DNA of 64,000 nucleotides from Ampelocalamus luodianensis (Eukaryota; Streptophyta; Magnoliopsida; Poales; Poaceae). The DNA is taken from assembly GCA_036346255.1 (NCBI GenBank), contig CM070639.1:30596165-30660164 (forward strand). The letters are read 5' to 3'. A program made the translations under genes and the position numbers. Shown piece by piece: positions 46,026 through 58,260 of the stretch (positions within the stretch are counted from its first letter, which is position 1; the number at the start of each line of letters is the position of its first letter). Under the pieces are notes generated by a model. It searched no databases and was not told where the DNA came from. It saw only the letters and a program-made list of their open reading frames with translations.

Positions 46026-47547
46026 ATTACCTTTGATCGCGTGGCCATTGTGAAGCGTCGAAAGTATTAAGAAACAAAAAATATATATATGTACGAAAGG
46101 GTACATTGCATATCAGAAGTGGTAGATAATATACTACGACGTCAGTAAACAAATTAGGTAGCACGATCGTTTTCAAGTTCATGCTTTAGAACGAACCCAA
46201 ATTTGACATCCACCCAGTGCAAAGTCATATTAACACCGCAGATAGACGAGTTGCTGAAGACAAAAAAATGGATGAAATTAAACAACAGGTTCTCAAAATC
46301 GACAGGAAGTTCTCCAGTCATCACAGTACACTAACTGTTCCATCCAATTATCAGCTGAGGATTCACTAACTGTTCCATGCAATTATCAGCTGAGGATTCA
46401 CTGATTCAGCGATCTACACTAAAACCACCCATGACAAAACAGAATAGCTGATTGAAACCATACCAACTACCAAATATGCTCTTCTATGGACAAAAAAGAG
46501 AGTGAGCATGTACAAGATTGCCACCGACTCCCAACCATCTAAATGAACATACCGAGTCTACAGCAAATACAACGGCCACTAGATTAACAAAATAACATCC
46601 ATGTACACTTATATGCAATGCAACGAACTGCAAAATCTACTTGAGACCAATGATATCCTTATTATACCTGAACAGCCAGACTTGAGATTTCCTGCAACAC
46701 AACACGTAACTACTAAGGAGCATTCATTTGCAGAATTTTCTGATATGAATACATGCATAACCAGTCAAAGTCGTAGCAAGTCAAGTAGCATGCTTATGGC
46801 ATGCCTCACTAAAGTAACAATCAGGTGTAAGGTGTTTGAACCTACTAGCCAATGTTCTGAAGGCAACCCTAATTCACACTGAGACGACTGGCTTTACCCT
46901 ATTAAAATCATAGGATGTTGGCTTTGTTTTAAGATCAATTTACTTAAATAAACAGTATTCTGAGTGCTTTAGTACAGTGACTACCATTGAAATGGTGATG
47001 GAAAACTGCTCTACTTTTATTATACATAAATCCATAGACAACACCTAAAGGGATTGTCCACTAAAAAAACATCTAAAGGGATTGAGAGGAGGCACACCAA
47101 ATGATAATGCAATAGTGAATACTTTGTTTAGGGGCACAAACTTTTAACTTGCATCAAATTCGAACAAATATACTAATTTCAAAGAAATTCCAACAAATAT
47201 AGCTTATATGCAAATATGGGATAGCATTTCCTTATCAAATCCTACTACTTGAATGTATTTCAATCTCATGATCAATTTATCTGGTTTACCTTCAAAACGA
47301 TGCACTTAACCTGGTTGTGATAAGTAAAGAAAACATGCTTTGATGTGACATATCCATCTTGCCAGAATTGATGCACACTGCATTCTTGCTTCTCTGCACG
47401 TCCATTAAATTTTTCACAGTATTCTATCCAATCAATTACATGACCTCAATCCATAGTTATGGCAAAACTGCAAAGCAAGTGCAGAGATTACATGCTACAC
47501 CATTTTACTTCGGAAATGAAAACATATAGAGCATTGCCAATGGTACC
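46026..47547. other. AT-rich flank downstream of the SET-domain gene
   Basis: No coding sequence, transposon ends or RNA genes are recognised. It probably includes the 3' UTR of the minus-strand gene to the right; a possible AATAAA signal lies at 47016-47021 on the minus strand. A perfect-looking 35-bp tandem duplication lies at 46329-46398. Confidence 0.5.
46329..46398. repeat. Tandem 35-bp duplication
   Basis: CACTAACTGTTCCAT...GAGGATT occurs at 46329-46363 and again at 46364-46398 with one difference. Confidence 0.9.
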
Positions 47548-50500
47548 TTATTTCAGTTCAGGAGCAAACGGAGCAGGGCAAGGCAACACAGTATGGTCAG
47601 GCAAGTCATTTATGAACTCATTAGCAGCCTGAAGACAGCCATGCAGCAATTTCTTCTCCAACCTTACAAGCCTAGTAGCAACTTCTTTCTTTGGCTCCAA
47701 ATTGCCATCTGCCAACTGGCAAACACCAGAGCAGTGACAAGCAGTTCAGTAAGGTATCAGAGAAGTCAAAAAAACATATATAGAACTCCACAGCTCATTA
47801 CCATAGCTTCATCCTCATCCAAAGTTGTTGGATAACCAGCCAATCGAGATTTCAGGTATCCAACAAGTTGGTCTAGTACTGCTCGCTCTGTGCATGGACT
47901 AACCTAGAGAATGACAGTTGTAAGCGACATGTTGCATTTCAGACAAACTATCATGCTATAATACTGATAGTGATATTACAACATATTTTGTTTGGCAGCT
48001 TGCTCTATTTTGATGAAATTCACACAAAGTAATGTCCAGGGCAAGTAATGGTGCCCAGCCACCATTCGTTTCAGTTGAGTATCTGGTCATTCTCATCCAG
48101 ACGACACTAAGTACCTCGCTGGCTATATAAAAAATAAAGTACAAAACCTAATAGTAAGTCAGATGAACCTATGAGCTTGACAATGTTCACTTGACAAGGA
48201 TCCTAAACATAGGAAACTACAAATGTAATGGCCTAAGAAAAGCTTCAAAAGTAAAGTCAATTTCCAAATTACCTGCGCATGTGAAATGTCTGCCTCTTGC
48301 TATAAGTTCAACAAAAGATAAATTTATGTTCCACATTTTCACAACATACAAGACAGTTCTCTAGATCAAGGGCCTATTTGGCCTAGTATAAGCAACAGCC
48401 AGGGCAGCCATCCTTCCAAATAGAAGCCCCAATCCCCATATAAACTGAAGCTAATGGAAGGTGCCTTCTAAGGCTTATAAACAGAAATGGCAAAAAAAAA
48501 TGGCTGACTGTAGAATAACGAGTTAGGTCAAACATGCCCTAAATAATATGGCAATGGAATGGAGAAATATGGTTATTTTGTTTCACATCACATCTGAATC
48601 CATAAAAATACATAATTGGTCATGCGCTATCCCGTATGAGTCAAACCCATATTCTAACAGCACCCAAGCAAATCTAGAAAGCAAATAATTTACCAGATGC
48701 AATAGGTAACAAGATCAAGGAAGGATAAGCAGACTTACTGGACATGTATCACCTTCCGAAGAAAGTATGGATTGCATTTCATCCGGATCAGAAACGTATC
48801 CTAGTCTCAAGTATGGCAGCATTTCTGAAATAGTTTCTTTCTCTTTACCTACACAGACCTGATACACTGAGGCATATCAATATACAACACTTTCTACTCT
48901 CACTTCAGAAGGAAAAAAAGGAATTAAAGTTCCCACATGGAAATTTTGGATAGCAAGCTTTCCATTTCTCTGAGCGACCATTCTCTTTTCTTGGTATTGA
49001 GGATCTTCTGTATTTAGGGATGCCTGTGACAATGATTCAGGCTTGGTTACAGCAACTTAATAAGAAAGAAGATTGTAAAAGAACTAAACAAACTGCACCT
49101 CAATTACTATACGATCATAGGGATTGTCTTCATCAACAAAGCCATAGTTGAGAAGCAGCCTGGAGTTTGGTTGTGGACCACACCTGTATAATCTACATAA
49201 TTTGAGATCATTGAGCACATACACAAAAACAATGCACAAAATCTTCCTAGAGTAAATCGGCATCCTGGATTGCCAAATATGTTGAGGTAGAACAAGAATA
49301 TATATGCAACTGAAGCAAACATAATACCAAACAATTATTGGTTCTCCTGCTTTGTATGGCCAATCCACCACCAATCGAACAGAATCACCAACAGCTGTCA
49401 GCATTGATTTGCAGTTGCTCTTGTAGGCCAATAATGGTGGGCCCAAGGGAACTAGTGCAAATCTTCGGGCTAAACTAACTTTCTGTTCTTGAAAAAACAA
49501 GTACAACGAGGTCAATGGAGAGCAGATTCGGTAGTTATCCAACAATAAAAGGCTCACCAAGCTATGCACTGTTGGTCTCACACAAAAATATTAAACAAAA
49601 AATGCACAGAATAAATCTGCAGAATTTGGAGAAGCAAATCTAAAAAATATTGGAAAATATTGGCACCGACCGAAATATTGTGAGGTTTTCAGAACCTATG
49701 ATCAGGCCAAGATGTTTAGCACTAACTTGTTCTTATTCATAAAATTTCCTACACTACTAACTTGCAGAACAAATCTTAAGCCTTGTGTTCAACAGCGAAG
49801 GAAAATAAATCAAATTCACAAGCAACAAGATGAAGAACCATACATGTTTAGATAATAATGCAAATCCACCGCACAACATATTACCTGCAAATGAACCACG
49901 CAAGACTGTACTGCAACAAAAGCCTGCTTGAAGATCTCAAACGGAAAAACCTCGGTAGGTATGTCAAAAGGGTATTGCTACATAAGAGTCGATATGAGAA
50001 TAAATAACACCTAATGCAACAGCCTCTCACGGAAAGAAAATTTTGGAAGATCAAAAAAGGGACCTGAAACAATGAACCTGCCATGAACCACAATGTGTCA
50101 AGCTCATTATATTCTCTCCTTATTCCCTCATCTCGAGCAGCAACTTCATCCTGCATTATTAAACAATCAAGTTGGGATACACATGTTCTCATTAAATATA
50201 TATTTATCCTGCATAAAAAAAGTGGTCATGATATGTTTGACATATACTAGATAAAAAAAACACTAACCCTCATGGGGCTGCCATTCAGGTAATCCAGTTC
50301 ACTTTCCGTCCATAAAAGGGGTGATTCAACAGCTAGCTGCCCCCTTCCTCGCTGCCAATCAAGCTCCTTAATGTATGGGTACCAAAATGAATCCTTTCCT
50401 TGCTTTTTCTCATACATGAGATACAATGCCAAGCATGCCAGCTCAGAAAATTTGTTTGTCGTTAACAATTCAGCTGCATGGTACAAAAATATCAACAGAT

Positions 50501-52207
50501 TACCATAGCATATAAACGAGAGATAAATCAGTTTACATGTTCTTCTCTTGCTGTCTGTGTGACATGAAAGACATAAAGTACCAAGAAGTATTGCTGATTC
50601 AGAAATGAGCAGCGGATTGCACATTTCACACGAGCAAAATACATAAGGACCATTAACGTAATGTACGAATGACCTATCTAACAGAAATACCAAATCAATT
50701 TCAATGTAGCCAAGGTTGAACTACTTTTAACCAAACAGTAATCATGGTGCTCCTTTCTACTGCTGACTACACTCATGATAATTGATGCCTAAAAGCTGAG
50801 AACTCCATGTTATAATATCATGACAAAAACAACAAAACATCCAAACAAATGTTGTACATAGAAAATGTAATCCCGTGAAAGAGCCTATGAAAAAAGAGAC
50901 AGGACAAAAGTCTCAACTCCCTAACTGCTAATGCTCTTTTGGTTTCATAATCAGCATCCAAGCCAAGGATGTAATACAAAATTCTTATTCTTTAATTCCC
51001 ATATGGGGCATGTTTCCACAAAAGCTAAGCCACTAATAGAATTGTGCGTCTTTGTTTTCTCACTTTGTGCATGGGAGGACCTCAAAACAATTTCTACCAC
51101 CTAACTCATAGGGATTGCTAGTCCTTGAGGCTAACCTGAACATGTGCAAGCATGTAGCTGTTGGCTGCAGACATGCTAAAGTTAAATATCAGACGAGCAA
51201 AGACACAAATTCTTGGTCCAGTTAAATCACACTTGAAGAAACCCCACAAATACTAAACCGCAATTACTAACTTTCGAAGAGCATTCCCCAAACCACACAC
51301 ATATTGTTGGCAACAAGATTAAATCCAATGACTGACATGGTATTGCAAAACATAGAAGTAGAAAGAGTAGCTTACATAACAAGCCCCACAGGCTCACAGT
51401 AATCCCAACTATATATTAGTGCTTCTATAAATTCCTTCAAGTGACTTAAGTTATACTTCACTCATTTCATCATGTGCAGGATACCTACTCAGGACAGGAA
51501 TGAATTGGGCATATCATCCCAAAGCAAAGTTGAATCTGTCATTTACGCACAATGCCCCAACAACGCAATTACTGCAGTGATAAATTCCTGTGGATTGTGA
51601 AATGTGCATCCAAGAAATTAAAATTCGCCACTTCCTCAGCCATAAACCGACCAAGTGACAGAATTCAACAGTACTAGAGCAAGAGGCCAACTCACCGACG
51701 GACTCGTCCCCAAGCACCCGCTCCAGCGTGACGACGAGCGACATGGGCACCTCGAACGCCACATCCCCCGCCTGGCAAAACAGGAAATCAACCAGCCAAA
51801 TCAACATCCAGATCGCATCTTTACCACCGGAATCAGCCACGAACCTTGCTCACACAGTACCTGGAGGTCCTGGCTGGCGGCGACGTAGTGCAGTGGCCGG
51901 TCCTTGCCCCCGCGGGAGCAGGGCACGGGCGCTCCAGGATGGCCACCTTGCCCGGCGGTAGCCCATTCGCGCGCAGCCAGTCGGAAAACCCGCCGGCGGA
52001 GGAGGCGGACAGGCACGCCGCGTGGGCTGGCAGCGTGTGGGCCCCGGAGGAGAGGAGGGTGTCGACGTGGCAGGCAGCGAGGCGGAGGCGGGAGCGCGGG
52101 CGGGGGCGAGGGCGGGGGAGGCGGCGCGGGGAGCAGGAGAGGAGGAGGCAGAGGTGGGCGCCGGAGACGGCGGCGGCGGCGGGAGAGACGGAGGCGGAGG
52201 AGGCCAT
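47548..52207 (-). CDS. Rubisco LSMT-like SET-domain protein, 11 exons, plastid-targeted
   Basis: Exons run 52207-51861, 51771-51696, 50473-50268, 50150-50064, 49977-49885, 49482-49328, 49183-49099, 49023-48937, 48858-48739, 47903-47802 and 47715-47548 (stop). All introns are GT-AG and exons 2-11 stay in one frame, giving about 508 residues. The family (Rubisco large-subunit methyltransferase-like) has a split SET domain followed by a Rubisco-substrate-binding domain. Landmarks are LHYVAASQDLQ, GDVAFEVPMSLVVTLERVL, FWYPYIKELDWQRGRGQL, ESPLLWTESELDYL, YNELDTLWFMAGSLFQQYPF, RRFALVPLGPPLL, LLLNYGFVDEDNPYDRI and, at the C-terminus, LPDHTVLPCPAPF. The Ala/Ser/Arg-rich N-terminus looks like a chloroplast transit peptide. 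Exon 1 appears to lack one base near 51930, so the ATG frame leaves the downstream frame. An in-frame ATG at 52016 would avoid this but lose the leader. The substrate is not known. Confidence 0.9.
48369..48540. mobile_element. MITE-like element in intron 9 of the SET gene
   Basis: A 172-bp segment with imperfect terminal inverted repeats: AGGGCCTATTTGGC on the left and, inverted, AGGGCATGTTTGAC on the right. This resembles common grass MITEs beginning AGGGCCTGTTTGG. I cannot see a clear target duplication. Confidence 0.55.
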
Positions 52208-52396
52208 GGGCGGGTGGCGTTAGGGATTCGGGCGACGGTTGGGAGAATGACGGCGGTGAAGCGGGGGAGGTGGTTGGTGTGGTCTGGGTGAGAGGAGGCC
52301 GTTGATTGGGCCAGGTTGACCGATATTTCCCCCTAGATTTGATTTTTTTTTCAGAAGGCCGTATCTTGATTTGACTTCACTTTGAGGCGTGGGAAG

Positions 52397-52667
52397 TGTT
52401 AAGAAACGGGTCCAGAACCAAGAGTCCTGGCCTAAGGTGGGCTCCTCATTCCAAACCCTAGCGGCCAGAATAGCGCATAAATAAGTGTGCTATTCATTGT
52501 AAATGATTGATCGATGGATGAAGGAATAAAGAGAAGCAAGAAGTCCCCTACATCTCTGTGTTCTATCTCTTATTATATTCTTGTTGTTCATGCATTGTTC
52601 TTACGATTCTACGCTTGTCTACGAGGTAATCGCTCGGACTGGACTCGCCAGCGACGGTTCCTCAACA
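52397..52667 (+). repeat. 5' LTR of the copia element
   Basis: A 271-bp LTR ending CCTCAACA, about 94% identical by eye to the 3' LTR. Its TATA region reads GCATAAATAAG, against CTATAAATAGG in the 3' LTR. A likely primer-binding site TTATCAGCAC follows at 52670-52679. Confidence 0.9.
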
Positions 52668-53149
52668 CGTTATCAGCACAATCGACTCTCCTCGTATCGA
52701 AAAGATAACCGTCGATGAACGACGCTCGTAGATTGAATTGTTTTCTAGATTGCTTTCAATTCTGCAAATTTGGCTTTCTAGATTGGTTTCCTACGGTGCA
52801 AATCCGCTCTAATCTACCGCGAGCCGACTTGAAGTCGCCGGCCAAGCCGATCGGTGGATTGTATGAAAGAGTAGATGATGATTGTACCGTAGATAGTAGA
52901 TGCAATCGCATGAAAGGCATCATGTGCATGGCACCGCCTGCAAGCGGCTGTCACTACCTCCGCGATATGTTACCGGTCGGCATAGTCCGCTATCATGTAC
53001 CTCCACGGAGGCAACGACAGTGTCACGCCGCTAGCACGCGATAAGCACACACATGACGGCATGAAGTCGCGCCTCCGTTGCGTTTTTGTACTACATTACA
53101 TCGCATTGCATCGTATCACATCTACATCTATACACAGTAATCATGGAAA

Positions 53150-53885
53150 GAAAATCGCGGCCTGAAGCCGCCGCATGGCCTCTGTCGCACATGCCTGTAG
53201 CATGCCACCGCCTAGGCCCGTAGCCACAGCCGGAGCCGCGCGGCTTGGAACCGCCGGCCGCCGTTGCAGGCCACCACTACCGCCGCTTGAAGCGGCCGCC
53301 GTGCCTTGAGTCGCCGCTGCTTGGAGCCCGTGCGTCTGCAACCGCATGGAGCTGCCGCCGCGCCTCGGGTCGGCCACCGTACTGCGCCATCGCCGCCGGC
53401 TCCTCTCATGCGCTAGAAGCGCCGCTTCGGTGCCACCCGCCCGCATGGCCGCCGCACGGGCGCCGGCCACCCCACACCGTGGAAAAATGGGGGTCGCGGC
53501 GGGGCCGCCGCCGCCGTTGCGCCGCATGAGCGCCGCAGCCGCCGTGCCGCGCGCGCCCGAAGCCGACTCAGCGCCGCGCGCTCGCGCGCGTCAGCGACCA
53601 ACGCCGTGCCGCGACGCTCCCGCCCCGCCGCCACCTCCCATGACCCGGCCGCCGCGCGCGCGCCGCCGCCGCCGCTGCACTCGCTCCGCCTCCCACGCGC
53701 AGCGCCGCGCGCGCGCTTGAAGCCGCCGTCCGCCTCGCCTCGGCCGCGCGCGCCTCACGGCCTCGCCTCCGACCGCGTGCTCCGTGAGCGCGCGCGCCTC
53801 GCCGCGCGCCGCCGCCGCCGCGGCGCGCCGCCACTCGCATCGCCGCCTCTCGAACCGCCGCCTCGGGTGAACAGGGGGTAGGGAA
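53150..53885. other. Extremely GC- and CpG-rich tract in the copia leader
   Basis: About 735 bp dominated by GCCGCC, CGCGCG and related words. Long open frames occur on both strands only because stop codons are rare in such sequence; none shows a domain. It starts shortly after the leader and ends at AGGGGGTAGGGAAACCC. I cannot say whether it is a captured gene exon or an expanded low-complexity part of the element. Confidence 0.7.
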
Positions 53886-55299
53886 ACCCTACCCCCCAAC
53901 CCCATTGAACCGGCGCAAATGGGCCGGAGTGCAAAGGCCCAGCGGCCGAAAAAAAAGGGGGGGAGCGGCTGAAAAGAAAAAAAAAAGAAGGGGGCACGGT
54001 GGAAAGTTTTTTTTTACAAAAGGCCCCTCGAGAAATATGGAAATTACGGTGAAGTTTTGCGAATAATGAAAAGGGCCTCGGAAGAAATGAATATTACGCG
54101 TAATTTCTCTCGAACTGAGATTTCACGTTTTAGCCCTCGAACTTGCAGATCATGAAAATACTTTTTCACAGAAAGAGCCTCGGGAATTCAATTTTTGAAT
54201 CAGTTTTTGCATTTGAAGCATGCTCAACTTTGTTATTATTTCTATGCAATCTATTTACCGTATTTACTATTTTGATTATCTGTGATTGTTTATATTGCTT
54301 TTAATCACTGAAAATAGCAGTAAATCATGAAAATGCATAGAAAAATACGGGATCACGAACTGGAAGTTCGAATAGTATTATGAGAATTTTGCAACCATCT
54401 TACGCAAATTACCAGCAATAATCTTATGAATTTTGTATGAATATAAATATGACTGGCATCACGAACCAGTAGTTCGAAGAACTGACCCAGTATGGCCAGA
54501 TTTTGTATAGAATTTGTATCAATCTTTAATTACGTGGTAATGTAATCACGGATGCGTGAGAAGATTGAGAAGACTCTCTACCTTTCACGAGCGCGGTGCA
54601 ATCCGCGCGCAACTATCGTCAAGACGGCTACATGCGATGCCGAATTAATTGACATCATGTAAGTTGCGAAACTCAAGATGATGTTCTAAGAAAGAACTAC
54701 ATCTCGCAGCCACCTAGTAGTAGTGTTGGCCATGAAGCTACTGCTAGCAGCTACAAGGTGATGAAGCCTCTCACGAATGAGAGGAGCAAGAAGAGTAAGG
54801 TCATGAGTCGCACGTTATTGATGATTTTCAGTCTAAGAAGAAGGGCAAATAAACAACATGTGGCACACCTCGCCATTGCAGGCATAGAGGGTCCACATCC
54901 ATTAGCTGCACCTATGGATGTGGACAGCCCAATAGTAGCCCCCATCAACCCTCCTTTGGAGATTGCTGCGCCCGCAGTCGTAGTTGCCCAAGATGAGAAG
55001 ATCGCCATGGAGCAGATTGGGGCAGAAGTTCTGAATACTTAATCGATTCGATCTAGTGCGCATGGCACTTTCGGACCTTTATAGAAACTCGCGATTTGTA
55101 ATTGAAGCGAATTTTGAATTATTGAATAATGGTTGCAAGCTCTAGCGAGCAAAGCATTAAATTCTTATTATGAGTCTGCAAGACTTATTTTCCCGTCTTT
55201 ATAATAGCAAGTTACGTTCTGATATCTGAAGTATTTTATTTATGTGTTGCTAGCTTTCTGCTACATATTAATAAAGTACATTATATTAGAACGCGTGTG

Positions 55300-55526
55300 G
55301 TGCCCTATGGAGGAAGTGTGCTTAGCATGTAGCGGCACAATGAAAACCATCCTAAGAGAAATGGAAATTTTTCCAGTCGATCAGCAAGAATACTGGTAGT
55401 CTTACGACAATCGCAGGCAGCGATACTTGTATAATAGGCTCAGGAAGGGCCACAATTATACTCCCAATGGGCACAACTTTGGTCATTAAAGAAGACTTGT
55501 TGTACCCAGAATCGACTAGAACTCTC
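55300..55526 (+). pseudogene. Copia protease region
   Basis: One frame reads VCLACSGTMKTILREMEIF near 55312-55370, where copia proteases have Asp-Ser-Gly. A later frame reads TTIAGSDTCIIGSGRATI and ILPMGTTLVIKEDLLYPEST (55401-55526). Catalytic Asp is replaced by Cys (GAT-type codon to TGT). The enzyme would process the polyprotein; here it is dead. Confidence 0.8.
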
Positions 55527-55859
55527 AAGGATATTTGCGCTACAGCTTTAGTGTAGAGATCAAGAAGAGTATGGTATAGAATACCTGCTCATTACAAAGT
55601 GTGAAGAAAGTGAAAAATAGCATTAGAATGTCTTCCTTCATATGAAACTGGGCTATACTACACTAATATTAAGGCACCTGCAGCCTATACTGCCTTGAAA
55701 ACCGTATTTAGAAGCTCAAACTTATCTATCTCGGCATGATAGATTATGCGCCTAGGTCTTGGGATAATGAGAGATATAATTAACAATTCACGAGGACATA
55801 ATATGAATATAAAGAATTTTCTGAATCTGAAGATTTTGTGTGCCCGCATGTGCCACCGG

Positions 55860-56540
55860 AAATTAATTATTAGACCTTTGCTCGAAAGTGAAGGATAAAG
55901 TCCTCGCATTCTGGGCCGTATCCAGGAGACTTTGCGGTCCTATACACCCTGTAAGGGTCATTTAGGTATTTTATAGTGCTTATCAATGCTTCCTCGGAAT
56001 GGTCGCACGTATGTTTATTGTCTACGAGAAACCATGCTTTTGCAAAGCCAATCTCGCAGATAATTAAATTAGAAATATTTTCCCTGATCATCATATGAAG
56101 TCCACCTGAATGGACAACGCCGGAGAATTTACTTTGAAAGCATTTGATGATTATTGCATGAAAATGGGAATTAAAGTTGAGCATTCGGTACCGCATATCC
56201 ACACCCAGAATGGACTAGCAGAACGTTGAAGAATTGTAATTTACCAACTATATGTTGGGGACACGCAGTCCTGCTCGTAGCAGCTCTCATCAATTTTTAG
56301 ACCGTCGGCCTATAACATCCATCCAACTATGCAACTAGCGCAAGGGTCAGCACTGAAAACTTCTCATCTTCGCATGTTGGTTTGCAAGGGTTATATACCT
56401 ATACCACCACCGCAGCGAACTGCAATGGGTCTTCTCCGAAAGTCTGGGATATACGTTGGTTATGAGACAGCATCCATAATCAAGTATTTGGACCCTATGA
56501 CCGAAATTTGCATAATACCCGATTCGCTAATAGTACAATA
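55860..56540 (+). pseudogene. Copia integrase core
   Basis: The frame at 56091-56230 carries WMDNAGEFTLKAFDDYC and HSVPHIHTQNGLAERR, the second Asp and the Glu of the DD-E core in a copia context. The next frame (56329-56541) carries GYIPIPPPQRTAMGLLRKSG and GIYVGYETASIIKYLDP, the usual C-terminal part. Stops separate these pieces. The zinc domain upstream is not clearly preserved. Confidence 0.87.
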
Positions 56541-57379
56541 GATGAGATTGGAGGAAATCAACCCTTGATAATAATGACGGAAAATAATTAAAGTCTAGAA
56601 GACATTTAAAGTCCAGAAGATAATTGTAATCTATGTATATGACCCGAGCACTAGTGAAGCAAATAGAGAAGTCCAGAAGATAATTGCAGTCCAGAAGATA
56701 ATTGAATTGAAGTCTAGAAGACAATTGAAGTCCAGAAGATAATTGATTCGCAAGTATTAGCGAATCAACTGCCAGACTACTTTAGTGATTTAAAGAGCAT
56801 GAATAAGTAGCATTTGCCTGCAAGCAATGCACCGGAGAGGGTTGAAATACCATTGAAGGTATCCCTAATCCCGCCCGAGGCCTCGGAATAAAGGGCGAGA
56901 ACTCCGGTCCCTCGAATCCGAAGTAACCGGGGACGCCTGGTGAAAAAGGATAAGAAGGACTTGACACAGCCGATCATCGAAGTGCCCCGAACCAGAAGGG
57001 TAGCCAGTTGAGACCTGGCATCGGTATGGAACCTTCAGGAAAGGCATACCAGAATTGAACATCCCCATGAAGGGAGACATTAGCATGGATGTGTGCGCAC
57101 ACATCGGAGCTGAAAAACTAAAGGGACTTGCCCCGCAATGAAGCAGCGGTGAGCAAGTAGAAGCATTAAAAGAATCGCCCCTTAAAGAAATAGCTATAAA
57201 ATTTATGACATCGGGAGAATCTTTGAATATGACAACAGCCAATGTCGACATATACTTTGCAAAGAAAATTGCCACAATCATTGATCTTGATCTAGAGCCT
57301 GTATCGCTCGCTGAATGTAAGAAAAGATCAAATTGAAAAGATTGGAAAAAGGCAATAGAAGCAGAATTAATATCTCTGA

Positions 57380-58260
57380 ATAAAAGAAAGACGTTTGGGC
57401 CTGTAAGCCGCACGCCTCCCCATGTGCACCCTGTAGGGCATAAGTGGGTATTTTGTTCGAAAGAGAAATGAAAGAAGCAAGGCTCGTTGCACAAGGTTTT
57501 ATTGAACATTCAGGAGATGATTATGAAGAAACCTATTCCCCGATCATGGGCAGAACCCCCTTTAGACATTTATCTCAATGGCAGTGAACTTGAAGTTAGA
57601 ATTGAAATTGATGGATGGGGTACCAAAGATACCTTTATGAAATATTGGATTCGGACATTTATATGAAGATACCGAATGTATCAACGTCCCAACCAAAACA
57701 GAGCAAATAGAAATATGTACGATGTGAAACTCATAAAGTCATTGTACGAACTTAAGCAATCGAGCGAGAATGTGGTATAATCGCAGGCGACTTTCTATGC
57801 AAGAAAGGCTACGAACAATGAGAATAATCTCTGTGTATTTATACGACGATCCCGAATGGATTTTGTATAATCGCAGTGTATGAAGTTGATCTCGAATATC
57901 ATCGAACCTGAAGGATATTAAGAAAGCAAGCTCTTACAGAGTCGGAGTTCAAACGAAAGATTTGGGTGAAAACCAAATATTACCTAGGCTTGCGACTTGG
58001 GCATGCCCACAAGGGATATTAGTACATCAGTCAACCTACACTCAGAAGGTGTTAGAAAGGTTAGACTTTGAAAAGGCATACCCTTTGAAGGCGTTAATGG
58101 TCGGGAGGTCTTTGCAGCAAGACAAGAACCCGTACAGATCCAGAAAAGAGGGGGAGGAAGTCCTGGGACCGGAATTCCCACACTTAAGTGCAATAGAAGC
58201 ACTCATGTATTGAACAAACTGTACTAGACCGGGCATTGCATTTGCCGTGAACCTATTAGC
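57380..58260 (+). pseudogene. Copia reverse transcriptase
   Basis: Recognisable pieces are HPVGHKWVFCSKE (57425-57465) and LIKSLYELKQSSE (about 57730-57768), with Glu for the usual Gly in LYGLKQS. FCIIAVYEVDLEY (about 57858-57896) is where the catalytic YVDD should be, and LSAIEALMY (58180-58213) follows. The active site reads Y-E-V-D, so the enzyme could not function. Several stops and frameshifts divide the region. Confidence 0.85.

Noticed and set aside
46601..46882. Plus-strand frame of 93 codons
   Set aside because: Lies in AT-rich probable 3' UTR or flank of the SET gene, with no recognisable domain and ordinary composition for non-coding DNA.
51833..52305. Long plus-strand frames opposite exon 1 of the SET gene
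   Set aside because: Shadow frames of the GC-rich minus-strand exon; they have no homology and lack the splice structure.
53141..53997. Several overlapping open frames of 65-128 codons on both strands
   Set aside because: They arise from the lack of stop codons in a CpG-rich tract; composition is Ala/Arg/Pro only and no domain is visible.
54758..55042. Plus-strand frame of 94 codons inside the copia element
   Set aside because: Could be a remnant of gag, but no zinc knuckle or gag motif is visible, so it is not listed as a gene.
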